Source of the DNA: Prochlorococcus sp. AG-409-A10
GTDB lineage: Bacteria; Cyanobacteriota; Cyanobacteriia; PCC-6307; Cyanobiaceae
Length of the DNA: 64,000 bases
Direction: 5' to 3'
Assembly (NCBI GenBank): GCA_003216175.1
Contig: QCJG01000001.1
Coordinates: 1 to 64,000, forward strand
Shown here: positions 1 to 9,145 of the stretch, in pieces
Layout of the letters: each line of letters opens with the position of its first letter
How positions within the stretch are numbered: the stretch's first letter is position 1
Made by a program: the position numbers and the translations under genes
The notes under the pieces: generated by a model
Database searches by the model: none
The model's input: the letters and a program-made list of their open reading frames with translations, nothing else
Told to the model about the DNA's origin: nothing

Positions 1-60
1 GTTTTTTATAACTAGAAAATTTATTTTCAAAATTCAGGCTCACAACTAAAACTAATATTC

Positions 61-195
61 TTAAATTGGTTTATTATTTTTACTTAGAAGTTTATTTGAT
101 TTTATAAGTGCTTCATAAGGATCAAGTTGCTCTAATCTAATAATATCTTCATAAGGATCAGGATTGCTTTTATAATTTTTTTTGGTTTTTCTCAT
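61..195 (-). CDS. Small hypothetical protein, 44 aa
   Basis: An ATG-initiated frame of 44 codons reads leftward and ends in TAA. The product is polar and Lys/Asn-rich, with a near-repeat of Asp-Pro-Tyr-Glu around residues 13-16 and 26-29, which looks more like a real small protein than random AT-rich sequence. I recognise no family and see no membrane segment or signal peptide. It lies directly downstream of the broken small gene at 235-466 on the same strand. The assignment rests only on composition and an intact frame. Confidence 0.4.
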   Translation of the reverse strand: MRKTKKNYKSNPDPYEDIIRLEQLDPYEALIKSNKLLSKNNKPI

Positions 196-234
196 TTCTT
201 TTTTGTAGATAAATAATTAATTTTCTTTTCTTTT

Positions 235-466
235 TTATGCCGCGAAATCAGATCTTAAACCCCTATTATGACTAACTTTAAACCATCTCATTTGATTAGT
301 CATACGGTGTCCATTGGGATACAAGTAATTCAGATTTTCATCTGAATTAAACTTTTCAATTCTATTAACTATTTTCTGAAAATTATCAGTACTATCTTGA
401 TTTGAATCCACAATAGGTAAGCTATATAAACTATTAAAAACATCTGATCCATGGACTGGTGTTCAT
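235..466 (-). pseudogene. Frameshifted small hypothetical gene
   Basis: From the ATG at 466 the frame starts Met-Asn-Thr-Ser-Pro-Trp and stops after 10 codons. One base away, a second frame continues without stops for about 70 codons to TAA at 235, starting Ser-Asp-Val-Phe-Asn-Ser and containing a Trp-Phe-Lys-Val-Ser-His stretch near its end. Joining the two at the Trp codon gives a continuous polar protein of about 75 residues, so one inserted base would explain the break. A GTG inside the second frame could instead start an intact 58-residue product. The function is unknown. Confidence 0.35.
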
Positions 467-535
467 GATGAACAAAGTTGCGATTCGCAAACAAAAAACC
501 AAAAAATATTATGAAAATTAATTATTAATTCGATT

Positions 536-596
536 TCATTTTTTCATACATAAAAAAGCAGCTAATTGAGCTGCTTTTTTATGTATGAAAAAATGA
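536..596. terminator. Very long perfect hairpin, bidirectional terminator
   Basis: Positions 536-563 and 569-596 form a perfect 28-bp inverted repeat around a 5-nt loop (aattg). The core pairs agcagct with agctgct and is flanked by A and T runs on both sides, so it can act as an intrinsic terminator in either direction. It sits 18 bp beyond the stop of the leftward gene at 614-886. Most terminators have stems of 8-15 bp, so this one is unusually long. Confidence 0.75.
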
Positions 597-613
597 TTTT
601 ATTTATTTAAAAT

Positions 614-886
614 TTAAAAATATTTAAAAGGGAAAAATATCTTATCAGGGCCTGCAAGCATTACTGAAGCTGCAATAAGAGCAGTAACCACTTGAACACC
701 AATAAATTGCTTTTGAAGGTACTGATAAGAGCCTGTTTCAGAAAGCTCAACTGATGGTTCATTTTCAGGCAATCCATAATAATAAATTTGAGAGATCTGG
801 AAAAAGATCACTAAACCAGCAATTGCAGCCAAAGGATTAAATCCACCAAATGTGATTGTAGAGAAAGGGATTGTTGCGTAAAGCAT
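614..886 (-). CDS. Small two-helix membrane protein, 90 aa
   Basis: This is an intact ATG-initiated frame. It has one hydrophobic segment at about residues 15-35 and a second at about 62-80, joined by an acidic loop (Pro-Glu-Asn-Glu-Pro-Ser-Val-Glu). The two-helix layout resembles small thylakoid subunits, but I cannot match it to PsaK, NdhL or another named subunit. It stands alone between an RRM gene upstream and the long hairpin at 536-596, which probably ends its transcript. It is a real gene by codon pattern and its function is unassigned. Confidence 0.65.
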   Translation of the reverse strand: MLYATIPFSTITFGGFNPLAAIAGLVIFFQISQIYYYGLPENEPSVELSETGSYQYLQKQFIGVQVVTALIAASVMLAGPDKIFFPFKYF

Positions 887-1045
887 TAAAAAAGCATCAC
901 TCTAAACTTCTAATCATTACAGCATTAATTTGAGAAAATGCCTTAATCGCTAATAGACTGAAACCAAAAATTAATTAAAATTCAAAAAGTACTTATTCCG
1001 TATCATGCAATTAGCTAATGATTATATAAAAATTTCGGAATCTAA

Positions 1046-1294
1046 TTAATTGTTTTTTGGCCTAGCTTTTGTAACCCTTATGGCTCGGCCCATCCATTCA
1101 ACATCTTGAAGATCATCGATTGCTTTTTGTTCTTGAGCATCGTCGCCCATATCAACAAAAGCGAAACCTCTTTTCCTTCCAGTTTCCCTTTCTAAGGGAA
1201 GCTTACAATTAGTGACTTCACCATAACTACTAAACACACCAACAATATCTTCGACCTCAGCATCAAAAGAGAGATTCCCGATGTAAATAGTCAT
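1046..1294 (-). CDS. RRM-type RNA-binding protein
   Basis: The 82-residue product is a single RNA recognition motif. RNP2 is Ile-Tyr-Ile-Gly-Asn-Leu at residues 3-8 and RNP1 is Arg-Gly-Phe-Ala-Phe-Val-Asp-Met near residue 42, giving the aromatic residues that stack on RNA. Cyanobacterial proteins of this short Rbp type bind single-stranded RNA, and several are cold-induced. It is divergent from rpsU at 1491. RRM genes lie near rpsU in other cyanobacteria too, though there in the same direction. The basic tail Lys-Ala-Arg-Pro-Lys-Asn-Asn is short, without the glycine-rich extension of some relatives. Confidence 0.93.
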   Translation of the reverse strand: MTIYIGNLSFDAEVEDIVGVFSSYGEVTNCKLPLERETGRKRGFAFVDMGDDAQEQKAIDDLQDVEWMGRAIRVTKARPKNN

Positions 1295-1490
1295 TGGATA
1301 ACGGACCTATGAAGTAATAATGAATGGTCCGAAAAGGGGAAAACCTCAATGATTTTACTAATAAGCAAAACTTGAAGAAAGCTATTTGGATAATTCAGAA
1401 ATTATTCTAGATCTTTTTCTCCCAAAAAGGTCAAAACAAAAATTTGCTTTATCGTCCTGTAAAATTATCGAATAACATTTTTTTATCTTT

Positions 1491-1667
1491 TTGACTCAAG
1501 TAACTGTTGGAGAAAACGAAGGCATTGAATCAGCACTTCGCCGTTTTAAACGTCAAGTTTCCAAAGCTGGCATCTTTGGAGAATTGAAGCGCCTGCGTCA
1601 TCATGAAACTCCTGTTGAAAAATATAAGCGCAAATTGCAACAAAGGCGCAGAAGCAGAAGAAGGTAA
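1491..1667 (+). CDS. rpsU: 30S ribosomal protein S21 (TTG start)
   Basis: A 58-codon frame starting at TTG encodes [10 protein letters not shown], then Ala-Leu-Arg-Arg-Phe-Lys-Arg-Gln-Val, and ends in an Arg/Lys-rich tail (Gln-Gln-Arg-Arg-Arg-Ser-Arg-Arg-Arg). This is the normal architecture and length of S21, which binds near the 3' end of 16S rRNA and helps translation initiation. No ATG lies in frame near the expected N-terminus, so TTG is the likely start. The gene is divergent from the RRM gene at 1046-1294. Confidence 0.93.
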   Translation: MTQVTVGENEGIESALRRFKRQVSKAGIFGELKRLRHHETPVEKYKRKLQQRRRSRRR

Positions 1668-1726
1668 ACAAAAATAGAAAAATATGATCCAATTAAAATT
1701 TCAAAACTATATCTTGGCTTGATCAC

Positions 1727-1951
1727 ATGGAAAGAGAAAACTGTTGGGTTTGGTTTAAAGGTTCACTCAAAGATGGGGGAGTATGGAAGGGCGGTTTTAC
1801 TTACAAAAAAGATGAAAACCCAGGAGTCCTTATACAAAACCCAGGATATGTTCAGTGTCGTGTGCCAGGTTGGCGAATAAGCACTACGGAGCCCTTAGAT
1901 AAATATAAAGGGCCTAAAATACCAGAAGACTGTGTTTGGAAAATTTTATAA
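1727..1951 (+). CDS. Conserved-looking hypothetical protein, 74 aa
   Basis: This intact ATG frame lies 59 bp after rpsU on the same strand. The product is rich in Trp, Gly and Lys, has no membrane segment, and contains repeated short beta-strand-like stretches (Cys-Trp-Val-Trp-Phe-Lys-Gly, then Trp-Lys-Gly-Gly-Phe-Thr-Tyr). It could be a small beta-rich domain. I cannot name a family. Codon use and composition look coding. Confidence 0.6.
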   Translation: MERENCWVWFKGSLKDGGVWKGGFTYKKDENPGVLIQNPGYVQCRVPGWRISTTEPLDKYKGPKIPEDCVWKIL

Positions 1952-2000
1952 AATTTATAACCTTTATTGAAAAATTGTTCAAAACATATGTACTAAATTT

Positions 2001-2513
2001 CTAATAGCCATTAACAATAGGAGCTAGATACTTAACGACAGCTGGAGTGATTAATAAAACCGCTATTAATCTAAATGCATGAATTGCTGCCACTGCAGCT
2101 CCTACTCCAAGCTCTGCTCCTACCAAACTCATTCCAAGAGTTCCTCCAGGGGCTGAGCCTAGCAAGGCTATTAAAGGATCAATCCCAAACAAACGCACTA
2201 CTAGAAATCCAACAACTAGACCTGTAAAAATCAAAGTAATAGTAATTAAGATGGCTGGCTTCCAAAGGGTTTGTAACTCTGTAATAGTGTCCTTATTAAT
2301 ACCAGTACCAATAACAGTACCTACACCAATTCCAAGTAAAGTTTTGGTCCCCAAAGGCCATTGGGCAGGCTCAAATTGACCACTTATACTTAAAAATCCT
2401 GCCGCCAAAATCGAACCAAGAAGAGGAGCTGCAGGGATGCCGCTGAGCAGCATCAAACTTCCTAGAGTAGCTCCACTGAGAATGTATATTATCAAAGTCA
2501 TTGGAGGATTCAT
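2001..2513 (-). CDS. AbrB-duplication family membrane protein, single repeat
   Basis: The 170-residue product is almost entirely hydrophobic, with about five membrane segments. The Gly-Ser-Ala-Pro-Gly-Gly-Thr-Leu-Gly-Met stretch near residue 117 and the following Ala-His-Ala-Phe-Arg-Leu helix match the repeat unit of the bacterial AbrB/ammonia-monooxygenase-like membrane family (PF05145). Full members are about 350 residues with two such repeats, and this gene holds only one, so it may work as a dimer. The substrate is unknown. The frame starts at ATG and shows no sign of decay. Confidence 0.75.
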   Translation of the reverse strand: MNPPMTLIIYILSGATLGSLMLLSGIPAAPLLGSILAAGFLSISGQFEPAQWPLGTKTLLGIGVGTVIGTGINKDTITELQTLWKPAILITITLIFTGLVVGFLVVRLFGIDPLIALLGSAPGGTLGMSLVGAELGVGAAVAAIHAFRLIAVLLITPAVVKYLAPIVNGY

Positions 2514-2802
2514 AATCCAAGCATGAAATCTATATCCTTAGTTTGGTCTATTTTTTGTTTTTTAAACCAATTAATCCAAATCAATTTAAAAAGCATCAAA
2601 TAAACTTTGCCTTTCAATTAAATTATTATATAAATGGTTGCAAAAAATATGACAATAGCCTCTGCGACTAAGTTTTGAGTGGATCTGGAGTGAAATGGAA
2701 TTTACTTCCTTTTAACTATTAATCTAATTTTCAATCAAAAAGGTCAACATATTGTTAGTGTTTATCTCTAAATGATTGTTTTTGTTATCAATAGATGCCC
2801 TG

Positions 2803-4416
2803 ATGAAATCAAATTTAACTTCTGAATTAAAACTTCTTGGACCTACATCAGAGGTTAAGATCTTGTATATCAGACTGCCCTGTAACCCTATTTTCCCAAT
2901 TGGACCAATTTATTTAGCTGATCATGTTCATAAATGCTTTCCAAAAATCCAACAACTAATCTTAGATTTAGCTTCCTTGCCAATTTTAGATGTCGAAAGA
3001 ATACTAATAAATAGTATAAAAAATTTCAAACCTACATTACTAGTTTTTTCATGGAGAGACATACAAATATATGCTCCTGTAGATGGAAGAGGAGGAAATC
3101 CATTACAAAATTCATTTGAAATTTTTTATGCTCGAAATCCTCTTAAAAAAATTCGAGGTGCTTTAGGTGGCTTTCAACTGTTGAAAAGTCATTATGGAGA
3201 AATATGGAGAAACCAAAGATTAATCAGAAAGGGATTAAAATGTGCAAAGAAATACAAGCCAAATGCAAACTTAATATTAGGTGGAGGTGCTGTTAGTGTT
3301 TTTTATAATCAATTAAAAAAATCACTGCCTAAAGGTAGCATTATCTCACTTGGAGAAGGAGAACTATTAATAGAAAAGCTAATAAGAAATGAATCGATTA
3401 TGGATGAAAGATGTTTTATAGTTGGTGATTCTCCTAGAGAAAAACTAATTCATGAGAAACCAAATAATTTAATTAAAACTGCATGTAATTATGACTATAT
3501 TCAATCTATATGGCCTGAATTTAAATGGTATTTAGATGGTGGCGACTTTTATATTGGAGTTCAAACTAAGAGAGGTTGCCCTCATAACTGTTGTTATTGT
3601 ATTTACACTGTAATTGAAGGTAAAAAAGTCAGAATTAATCCTGTAAGTGAGGTTATTAAAGAAATCAAAGAGCTTTACAAGCTTGGTGTTCGTGGCTTTT
3701 GGTTTACAGATGCTCAATTCATACCATCTAGAGGACATATTCAAAATGCTAAAGATATTCTTCAAGCTATCTATGATGAAGGGTTACATGATATTCATTG
3801 GGCAGCATATATACGAGCTGACAATTTAGATGAAGAATTAGCCGAATTAATGGTTAGAACAGGTATGAGCTATTTCGAAATTGGAATAACTTCTGGATCC
3901 CAAGAACTTGTTAGGAAAATGAGAATGGGATACAATTTAAAAACAGTTCTAAAAAATTGCGAATTTCTAGCAAAAGCAGGTTTTAAAGCTCAAGTTTCAG
4001 TAAATTACTCATTCAATGTTATTGACGAGCGTCCAGAAACTATAAGACAAACAGTTGCTTACCATAGAGAATTAGAGAAGATTTTTGGAGCTGATATTGT
4101 TGAGCCTTCTATATTTTTTATAGGACTTCAACCACATACATTATTAGAAGAGTATGGATTGAAAAAAGGTTTATTAAAACCTGGTTATAACCCTATGAGT
4201 TTAATGCCTTGGACTGCCAGGAAACTACTTTGGAATCCAGAGCCAATGGGCAAAGAATTTGGACGGGTTTGTTTAGAAGCTTTTGACACAAAGCCACATG
4301 ATTTCGGTAGAACAGTTATGAACTTATTAGAAAGAGATTATGGAATTTCATCTTTAAATGAAGCATTAACTGTAGAGGCCAAAAATCGCCCCGTTCTTGC
4401 AAAAAACCTTCTTTGA
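2803..4416 (+). CDS. B12-binding-type radical SAM protein
   Basis: Counting from the ATG at 2803, the radical SAM cluster motif is C259-x3-C263-x2-C266 within Arg-Gly-Cys-Pro-His-Asn-Cys-Cys-Tyr-Cys. The N-terminal 200 residues include Leu-Ile-Leu-Gly-Gly-Gly and Ser-Leu-Gly-Glu-Gly-Glu motifs, as in cobalamin-binding domains of the BchE-like group. The product is about 537 residues. A cyanobacterial family of this kind carries the database name photosystem II high light acclimation radical SAM protein, which may apply here but is a recollection. An in-frame TTG at 2776 would add nine residues; I prefer the ATG. The 3' end overlaps the convergent CPBP gene by 79 bp. Confidence 0.85.
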   Translation: MKSNLTSELKLLGPTSEVKILYIRLPCNPIFPIGPIYLADHVHKCFPKIQQLILDLASLPILDVERILINSIKNFKPTLLVFSWRDIQIYAPVDGRGGNPLQNSFEIFYARNPLKKIRGALGGFQLLKSHYGEIWRNQRLIRKGLKCAKKYKPNANLILGGGAVSVFYNQLKKSLPKGSIISLGEGELLIEKLIRNESIMDERCFIVGDSPREKLIHEKPNNLIKTACNYDYIQSIWPEFKWYLDGGDFYIGVQTKRGCPHNCCYCIYTVIEGKKVRINPVSEVIKEIKELYKLGVRGFWFTDAQFIPSRGHIQNAKDILQAIYDEGLHDIHWAAYIRADNLDEELAELMVRTGMSYFEIGITSGSQELVRKMRMGYNLKTVLKNCEFLAKAGFKAQVSVNYSFNVIDERPETIRQTVAYHRELEKIFGADIVEPSIFFIGLQPHTLLEEYGLKKGLLKPGYNPMSLMPWTARKLLWNPEPMGKEFGRVCLEAFDTKPHDFGRTVMNLLERDYGISSLNEALTVEAKNRPVLAKNLL

Positions 4417-5189
4417 AAAAATATCGTAATTAATAAAATTGTTATCCCAAAAATGCTACCAATTGGGTTTACCATATTTTTACTCGGTCCTAATAAAAAA
4501 TAAGGAGTATCAATAGAAAAGACAAGCATTCCTGAATCAAATAGATACCAAATACCAACCAATCCACCGTGCAAACCTATACACCCCCATAATGAACCTC
4601 TATCAATAGTTCGTCTTAAAGTTAAAACTAATCCAAAAAGAAATAGGCCAGTAAAGAAAGGAATTAAAGCTAATAAACCAATATCAGACCTGTAATGGGC
4701 AAGACTAAAAATAGTAGATTGAATAATTATTCCTTTTCTCAAACCAAATAAAAGAATCATTTCCTCCATTAACCATCCTCGAAAAACTAGCTCTTCAGCA
4801 AAGACAATACCCACTATTAATAATATTGCGTTTAATATTTCAGTAAATTTGATATAGTCAATTCTATCAACCCAGTCGAATAAGAAAAAGAACAGAACCA
4901 GAATAAATAGCAGAAAAACTGAAAATATAAATCCACTAAGAAATATTTTTAATGCTGTATATTTATCTTTAATATCTAATCCTATAGATACCCAGAGATT
5001 ATTAGTTTTCCATCTAATTCTCCCCCAACTAGGCAGGATAGCTAAAAACAATATGAATGTTATAATGGTACCTATTATACTTAAATTGCTGGAACTAATA
5101 TCTGAATTAAATAAGAAAACAAAATGACTAATAAGCCATCCAGCAGGATATAAAAATAAGAAAAGAGTAAGTGGTGGTAACCATTGCAT
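4338..5189 (-). CDS. CPBP family intramembrane metalloprotease
   Basis: A polytopic membrane protein of about 283 residues. Counted from the ATG at 5189, it carries the CPBP (CAAX protease/bacteriocin-processing) motif Glu132-Glu133-x3-Arg137, followed by Ser-Leu-Ala-His and Gly-Leu-His-Gly-Gly motifs that supply the further metal or catalytic histidines. Proteins of this family cleave within or near membranes. The substrate cannot be inferred here. A TTG at 5201 is an alternative start. The last 26 codons lie opposite the end of the radical SAM gene, so the two 3' ends are encoded on both strands of one segment. Confidence 0.85.
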   Translation of the reverse strand: MQWLPPLTLFLFLYPAGWLISHFVFLFNSDISSSNLSIIGTIITFILFLAILPSWGRIRWKTNNLWVSIGLDIKDKYTALKIFLSGFIFSVFLLFILVLFFFLFDWVDRIDYIKFTEILNAILLIVGIVFAEELVFRGWLMEEMILLFGLRKGIIIQSTIFSLAHYRSDIGLLALIPFFTGLFLFGLVLTLRRTIDRGSLWGCIGLHGGLVGIWYLFDSGMLVFSIDTPYFLLGPSKNMVNPIGSIFGITILLITIFFQRRFFARTGRFLASTVNASFKDEIP

Positions 5190-5233
5190 CTTTTGATGCA
5201 ACCATCTATTCCAAAACCTGTTGATTGATAATT

Positions 5234-5545
5234 TCAGCTTTCTAATTCTATTGTACTTGTTAAGCCTTTTGACTTTAAAGATTCAGAGTAAAATTCAGCA
5301 GGCTCTAAATCACAAGTGATAACAAGTCCTACTCCATTGTTATGTGTCTCTAACATAATATTCAAAGCATCCTGTTCACTTAGTTGTGGAAGCACCTGCC
5401 TTAGAGTTTCAACTACATAATCCATAGTATTTACTGGATCATTATGAAGTAAAACCTTGTATCTTGGAGATAATTTTCTAACTCGCTGAACTTCCCTATC
5501 AATAACAGCAGTATCTCCATCAGTTTGATTTGCAGAATCAACCAT
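5234..5545 (-). CDS. clpS: ATP-dependent Clp protease adaptor ClpS
   Basis: The core Tyr-Lys-Val-Leu-Leu-His-Asn-Asp-Pro-Val-Asn-Thr-Met matches the ClpS N-degron-binding fold, including the Asn-Asp pair that holds the substrate amino terminus. ClpS docks on the ClpC N-domain and presents N-end-rule substrates. I chose the ATG at 5545 (Met-Val-Asp-Ser), preceded by a ggcagg that could act as a ribosome binding site, giving 103 residues. An ATG at 5605 overlaps the dapL stop as TAATG and would add 20 residues. That arrangement suggests translational coupling and cannot be excluded. The gene is probably cotranscribed with dapL. Confidence 0.9.
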   Translation of the reverse strand: MVDSANQTDGDTAVIDREVQRVRKLSPRYKVLLHNDPVNTMDYVVETLRQVLPQLSEQDALNIMLETHNNGVGLVITCDLEPAEFYSESLKSKGLTSTIELES

Positions 5546-5604
5546 AATTAACCTGCCAAGATAAATAGCACTCTTTAACAAGGAACTTACCATGAGATTA
5601 CGCA

Positions 5605-6828
5605 TTAAAGTTTTTCAATTCTTTGCATAGCTTTTTCAACATTTTCTCTACTATTAAAGGCAGATAATCGAAAATAACCTTCTCCCGCAGCTCCAAAGCC
5701 ACTTCCTGGCGTCCCAACGACATTTGCTTTTTCAAGCAATAAATCAAAGAAATCCCATGAACTCATGCTTTTCGGTGTTTTTATCCATGCATAAGGGGCA
5801 TTAATAGCGCCAAAAACTTCAAATCCTGCAGCAGTCAAATTTTCTTTAATTATTTGAGCATTATCCATATAAAAACTAACTAGTTTTTTGATTTGTTTTT
5901 GCCCTTCTTTAGAATAAACGGCCTCTGCTCCCCTCTGAACGATGTAACTTACACCATTGAATTTAGTGCTTTGTCTACGATTCCATAAGGACCACAAATC
6001 AACTTCTTCAATACCTGCTTTACCTTTTAAAGACTTGGGAATAACGGTAAAAGCACATCTTGTTCCAGTGAATCCTGCATTTTTTGAAAAAGAACGGAAT
6101 TCAATTGCACAATCTTTAGATCCCTCAATTTCAAAAATCGAATGAGGAATAGAGTCATCTTTAATGAAAGCCTCATAAGCAGCATCAAAAAGAATCAAAG
6201 AATTATTTTCTTTTGCATATTTAACCCAAGCAAATAATTGATCTCTAGTTGCTACTGCTCCAGTTGGGTTATTCGGAAAACAAAGATAAATTAAATCATA
6301 TTTTTCTTTTGGTATTGCTGCTTCAAACCCATTCTCTGAATTAATTGGGATATAACTTAAACCTTTATATTCTCCTGATGAGTTGACTTCTCCTGTCCTA
6401 CCTGTCATCACATTACTATCAACATATACAGGATAAACAGGATCAGTTACGGCTATCTTATTATCTTTGCCAAGAATATCTAAAATATTACTGCTATCGC
6501 ATTTCGAGCCATCTGAAACGAAGATTTCTTCTGCCGAAATCTCACAACCACGAGATAAATAATCATTTTTAGAAATGCTCTCGCGAAGCCATTGATATCC
6601 CTGCTCTGGTCCATAGCCCCTAAATCCAGGTTCTGTTCCCATCTCTTCAATCGCGGCTTTCATGGCTTCACGACAAGCCAAAGGAAGGGGTTCTGTAACA
6701 TCTCCGATTCCTAAGCGGATCAAATCAGCGTTTGGATTCTTAGAGTTAAAGTCTTTAATTCTTCTAGAAATCTCTGGAAAAAGATAGCCTGCTTTTAATT
6801 TCAGGTAATTAGCATTAACTTGTACCAC
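5605..6828 (-). CDS. dapL: LL-diaminopimelate aminotransferase
   Basis: The 407-residue product is a fold-type I PLP enzyme that converts tetrahydrodipicolinate and glutamate directly to LL-diaminopimelate for lysine and peptidoglycan synthesis, the route used by cyanobacteria and plants. Diagnostic stretches are [10 protein letters not shown] near the N-terminus, Cys-Phe-Pro-Asn-Asn-Pro-Thr-Gly for substrate and cofactor contacts, and Ser-Phe-Ser-Lys-Asn-Ala-Gly with the PLP lysine. The start is GTG, and length and N-terminus agree with the family. It is followed by clpS. Confidence 0.95.
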   Translation of the reverse strand: MVQVNANYLKLKAGYLFPEISRRIKDFNSKNPNADLIRLGIGDVTEPLPLACREAMKAAIEEMGTEPGFRGYGPEQGYQWLRESISKNDYLSRGCEISAEEIFVSDGSKCDSSNILDILGKDNKIAVTDPVYPVYVDSNVMTGRTGEVNSSGEYKGLSYIPINSENGFEAAIPKEKYDLIYLCFPNNPTGAVATRDQLFAWVKYAKENNSLILFDAAYEAFIKDDSIPHSIFEIEGSKDCAIEFRSFSKNAGFTGTRCAFTVIPKSLKGKAGIEEVDLWSLWNRRQSTKFNGVSYIVQRGAEAVYSKEGQKQIKKLVSFYMDNAQIIKENLTAAGFEVFGAINAPYAWIKTPKSMSSWDFFDLLLEKANVVGTPGSGFGAAGEGYFRLSAFNSRENVEKAMQRIEKL

Positions 6829-7217
6829 TTGAAAACCGCTTAAATTTAATTTAAGGATAATCCCTTAAACACCTTCAAATCTTCAAAAACAGATGATTAG
6901 GGAATGAACAATTAACTTTTTTATTGGACCTGAGTTTAAAAGCAATCTTATCGAAAGTGATCTTGTGTTAGTATGAATATAGAACTAAGAAAAGGGTTTT
7001 AGCCCCTAATGTTCTTAATTAACGTCAGTTTTTCTTAAAGAGACACCTAGATAAACGTTGGCAACTCCAACGATTTCAACCGGATAATATTTAATTCACA
7101 TTCCGAACAGTATTCAAAAATCTCTTTAATTTATTTGGCGTTAAAAATTTCCAACAGCTCTATTTGCAGTTTTTCTGCTAATCAATTTTCATAGCTTGAA
7201 AAAGCTCAACATTGTAT
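6829..7217 (+). promoter_or_regulatory. Long leader region of rne, divergent from dapL
   Basis: This 389-bp gap holds no gene I can support. It contains a hairpin at 7056-7072 (cgttgg, 5-nt loop, ccaacg), a weak gggtttta-gccc fold near 6999, and several T-rich tracts close to the rne start. A possible -10 like tatgaat lies near 6973. Cyanobacterial rne leaders are U-rich and are known targets of RNase E autoregulation, so a similar role is an inference. The divergent dapL promoter must also lie here. Confidence 0.4.
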
Positions 7218-9143
7218 ATGCCCCAGCAAATTGTTATTGCTGAGCATTTGCGAATTGCCGCTCTGCTCACTGATGAGAGAATAGATGAATTAATTGTGGC
7301 TCAAGGTAGCTACCAAATCGGAGATATTTTCTTAGGCACAGTTGAAAATGTTCTACCTGGAATAGATGCTGCTTTTGTCAATATTGGAGAAAGTGAAAAA
7401 AATGGTTTTATTCATGTTAATGATTTAGGTCCACTTAGATTAAAGAAGGCAACTGCAGGAATAACAGAGTTACTCGAACCAAAGCAAAAGGTTTTGGTTC
7501 AAGTAATGAAAGAGCCTACTGGTTCAAAAGGACCTAGATTAACTGGGAACATAGCTCTTCCTGGTAGATATCTTGTCCTCCAGCCTTATGGACAAGGTGT
7601 AAATATTTCTAGAAGAATAAGCACAGAGAATGAAAGAAATCGACTCAGAGCTTTGGGAGTACTAGTGAAGCCTCCAAGTACAGGGCTTTTATTAAGGACT
7701 GAAGCAGAAGATATTGCTGAAGAATTTTTAATTGATGATCTTGAAAATCTTCTTAAACAATGGGAGCTTATTCAACAAGCATCTGAGACTTGTAGTCCAC
7801 CAATCCTTTTAAATAGAGATGAAGACTTTATCCATAGAATTCTTAGAGATAATATGGGCCAAAATGTTACTCAAATTGTTGTAGACAATACTGAAGCAAT
7901 TGGTCGCGTTAAAAGTTTCCTTGGCAAGAATAGCAAGGAATTAGCAATAGAATTACATAGTGATTCGCAAAATATATTAGAGAAACATAGAGTCATTTCT
8001 GCAATTAATGATGCATTAAAACCCAGGGTAGATTTACCTTCTGGTGGATATATAATAATAGAACCAACAGAAGCATTGACGGTAATTGATGTTAACTCAG
8101 GCTCATTTACACGATCAGCAAATTCAAGAGAAACAGTTTTATGGACTAATTGTGAAGCAGCTATTGAGATCGCAAGGCAATTAAAATTAAGGAATATTGG
8201 TGGGGTTATTATTATTGATTTTATAGATATGGATACAAGAAGAGATCAACTTCAATTATTAGAACATTTCACATCTGCTATTAATGGAGACTCGGCGCGA
8301 CCACAAATTGCTTCACTCACGGAACTTGGACTTGTTGAGCTTACGAGGAAAAGACAAGGTCAAAATATATATGAATTATTTGGGAAAACTTCTCCTAATT
8401 ATCAAGGACAAAGTAATCTTCAGAACATTACAATTCAAGATATAAATCCAACATCCTCATCTGAATCTGGAGTCATCAATTCAACTTTAATCTCAGGTGA
8501 AGATATACAATCATTACAAGATAATAATACAAAAAAGAAGCGTTTAAATAAAACGAAAGATATAGAGGCAAATATATTTAATGAAGATCATAAATCATCT
8601 ATAGATAATTCAAAATCTATATACACAGAAACAACTGGAGAAGATATTTCTAAAGATAATAATAAAAAACAAGAACATAGAATAATAAATATAAATATGA
8701 ATGAGAACGAGGAAATAGTATATAGTTCAATGGGATTTGATCCTATTCTACTACTAGAAGAACCTCCACTTTCTGAGAACTACACAGTTAACATAATCAA
8801 GCCTGGGTTCGAAGCAGATACAGACAAAACTAATGAAATAAATGAAGAAACTAAACAAAACAAACTTATCAGCTCAAATGCCAAAAATAAAAAAAATCAT
8901 AAGGATATAATTCGTCTTAAAAACAATAACCTTATTGAGCAAATACCAACCTATTCTGAAGAAGAAGAAGAAGAGAATATCGACAAAGAAAATATCAATG
9001 TAGATTTAGATGAAAGTACAAATGAATTAATAAATCCTGATCACAATTCAATAGATGTAAAGAATGAACTAAGTGCCATCGAATCACAAGAAGTTATTGA
9101 GGATCCAAGACGAAAAAGAAGAAGATCTTCCGCTTCTTCTTAA
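7218..9143 (+). CDS. rne: Ribonuclease E/G
   Basis: Endoribonuclease that initiates mRNA decay and processes rRNA and tRNA precursors. An S1 RNA-binding segment follows the N-terminus (about residues 36-115), and the catalytic DNase I-like part carries D291 (Val-Ile-Asp-Val-Asn-Ser-Gly) and D334 (Ile-Ile-Asp-Phe-Ile-Asp-Met-Asp). The zinc-link CPxC of most relatives is Ser392-Pro-Asn-Tyr395 here. The C-terminal 230 residues are acidic, Asn/Lys-rich and probably disordered, ending [11 protein letters not shown], like the nonapeptide that tethers PNPase in cyanobacterial RNase E. I start at the ATG; a TTG two codons upstream is possible. rnhB follows after 2 bp. Confidence 0.95.
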   Translation: MPQQIVIAEHLRIAALLTDERIDELIVAQGSYQIGDIFLGTVENVLPGIDAAFVNIGESEKNGFIHVNDLGPLRLKKATAGITELLEPKQKVLVQVMKEPTGSKGPRLTGNIALPGRYLVLQPYGQGVNISRRISTENERNRLRALGVLVKPPSTGLLLRTEAEDIAEEFLIDDLENLLKQWELIQQASETCSPPILLNRDEDFIHRILRDNMGQNVTQIVVDNTEAIGRVKSFLGKNSKELAIELHSDSQNILEKHRVISAINDALKPRVDLPSGGYIIIEPTEALTVIDVNSGSFTRSANSRETVLWTNCEAAIEIARQLKLRNIGGVIIIDFIDMDTRRDQLQLLEHFTSAINGDSARPQIASLTELGLVELTRKRQGQNIYELFGKTSPNYQGQSNLQNITIQDINPTSSSESGVINSTLISGEDIQSLQDNNTKKKRLNKTKDIEANIFNEDHKSSIDNSKSIYTETTGEDISKDNNKKQEHRIININMNENEEIVYSSMGFDPILLLEEPPLSENYTVNIIKPGFEADTDKTNEINEETKQNKLISSNAKNKKNHKDIIRLKNNNLIEQIPTYSEEEEEENIDKENINVDLDESTNELINPDHNSIDVKNELSAIESQEVIEDPRRKRRRSSASS

Positions 9144-9145
9144 CC

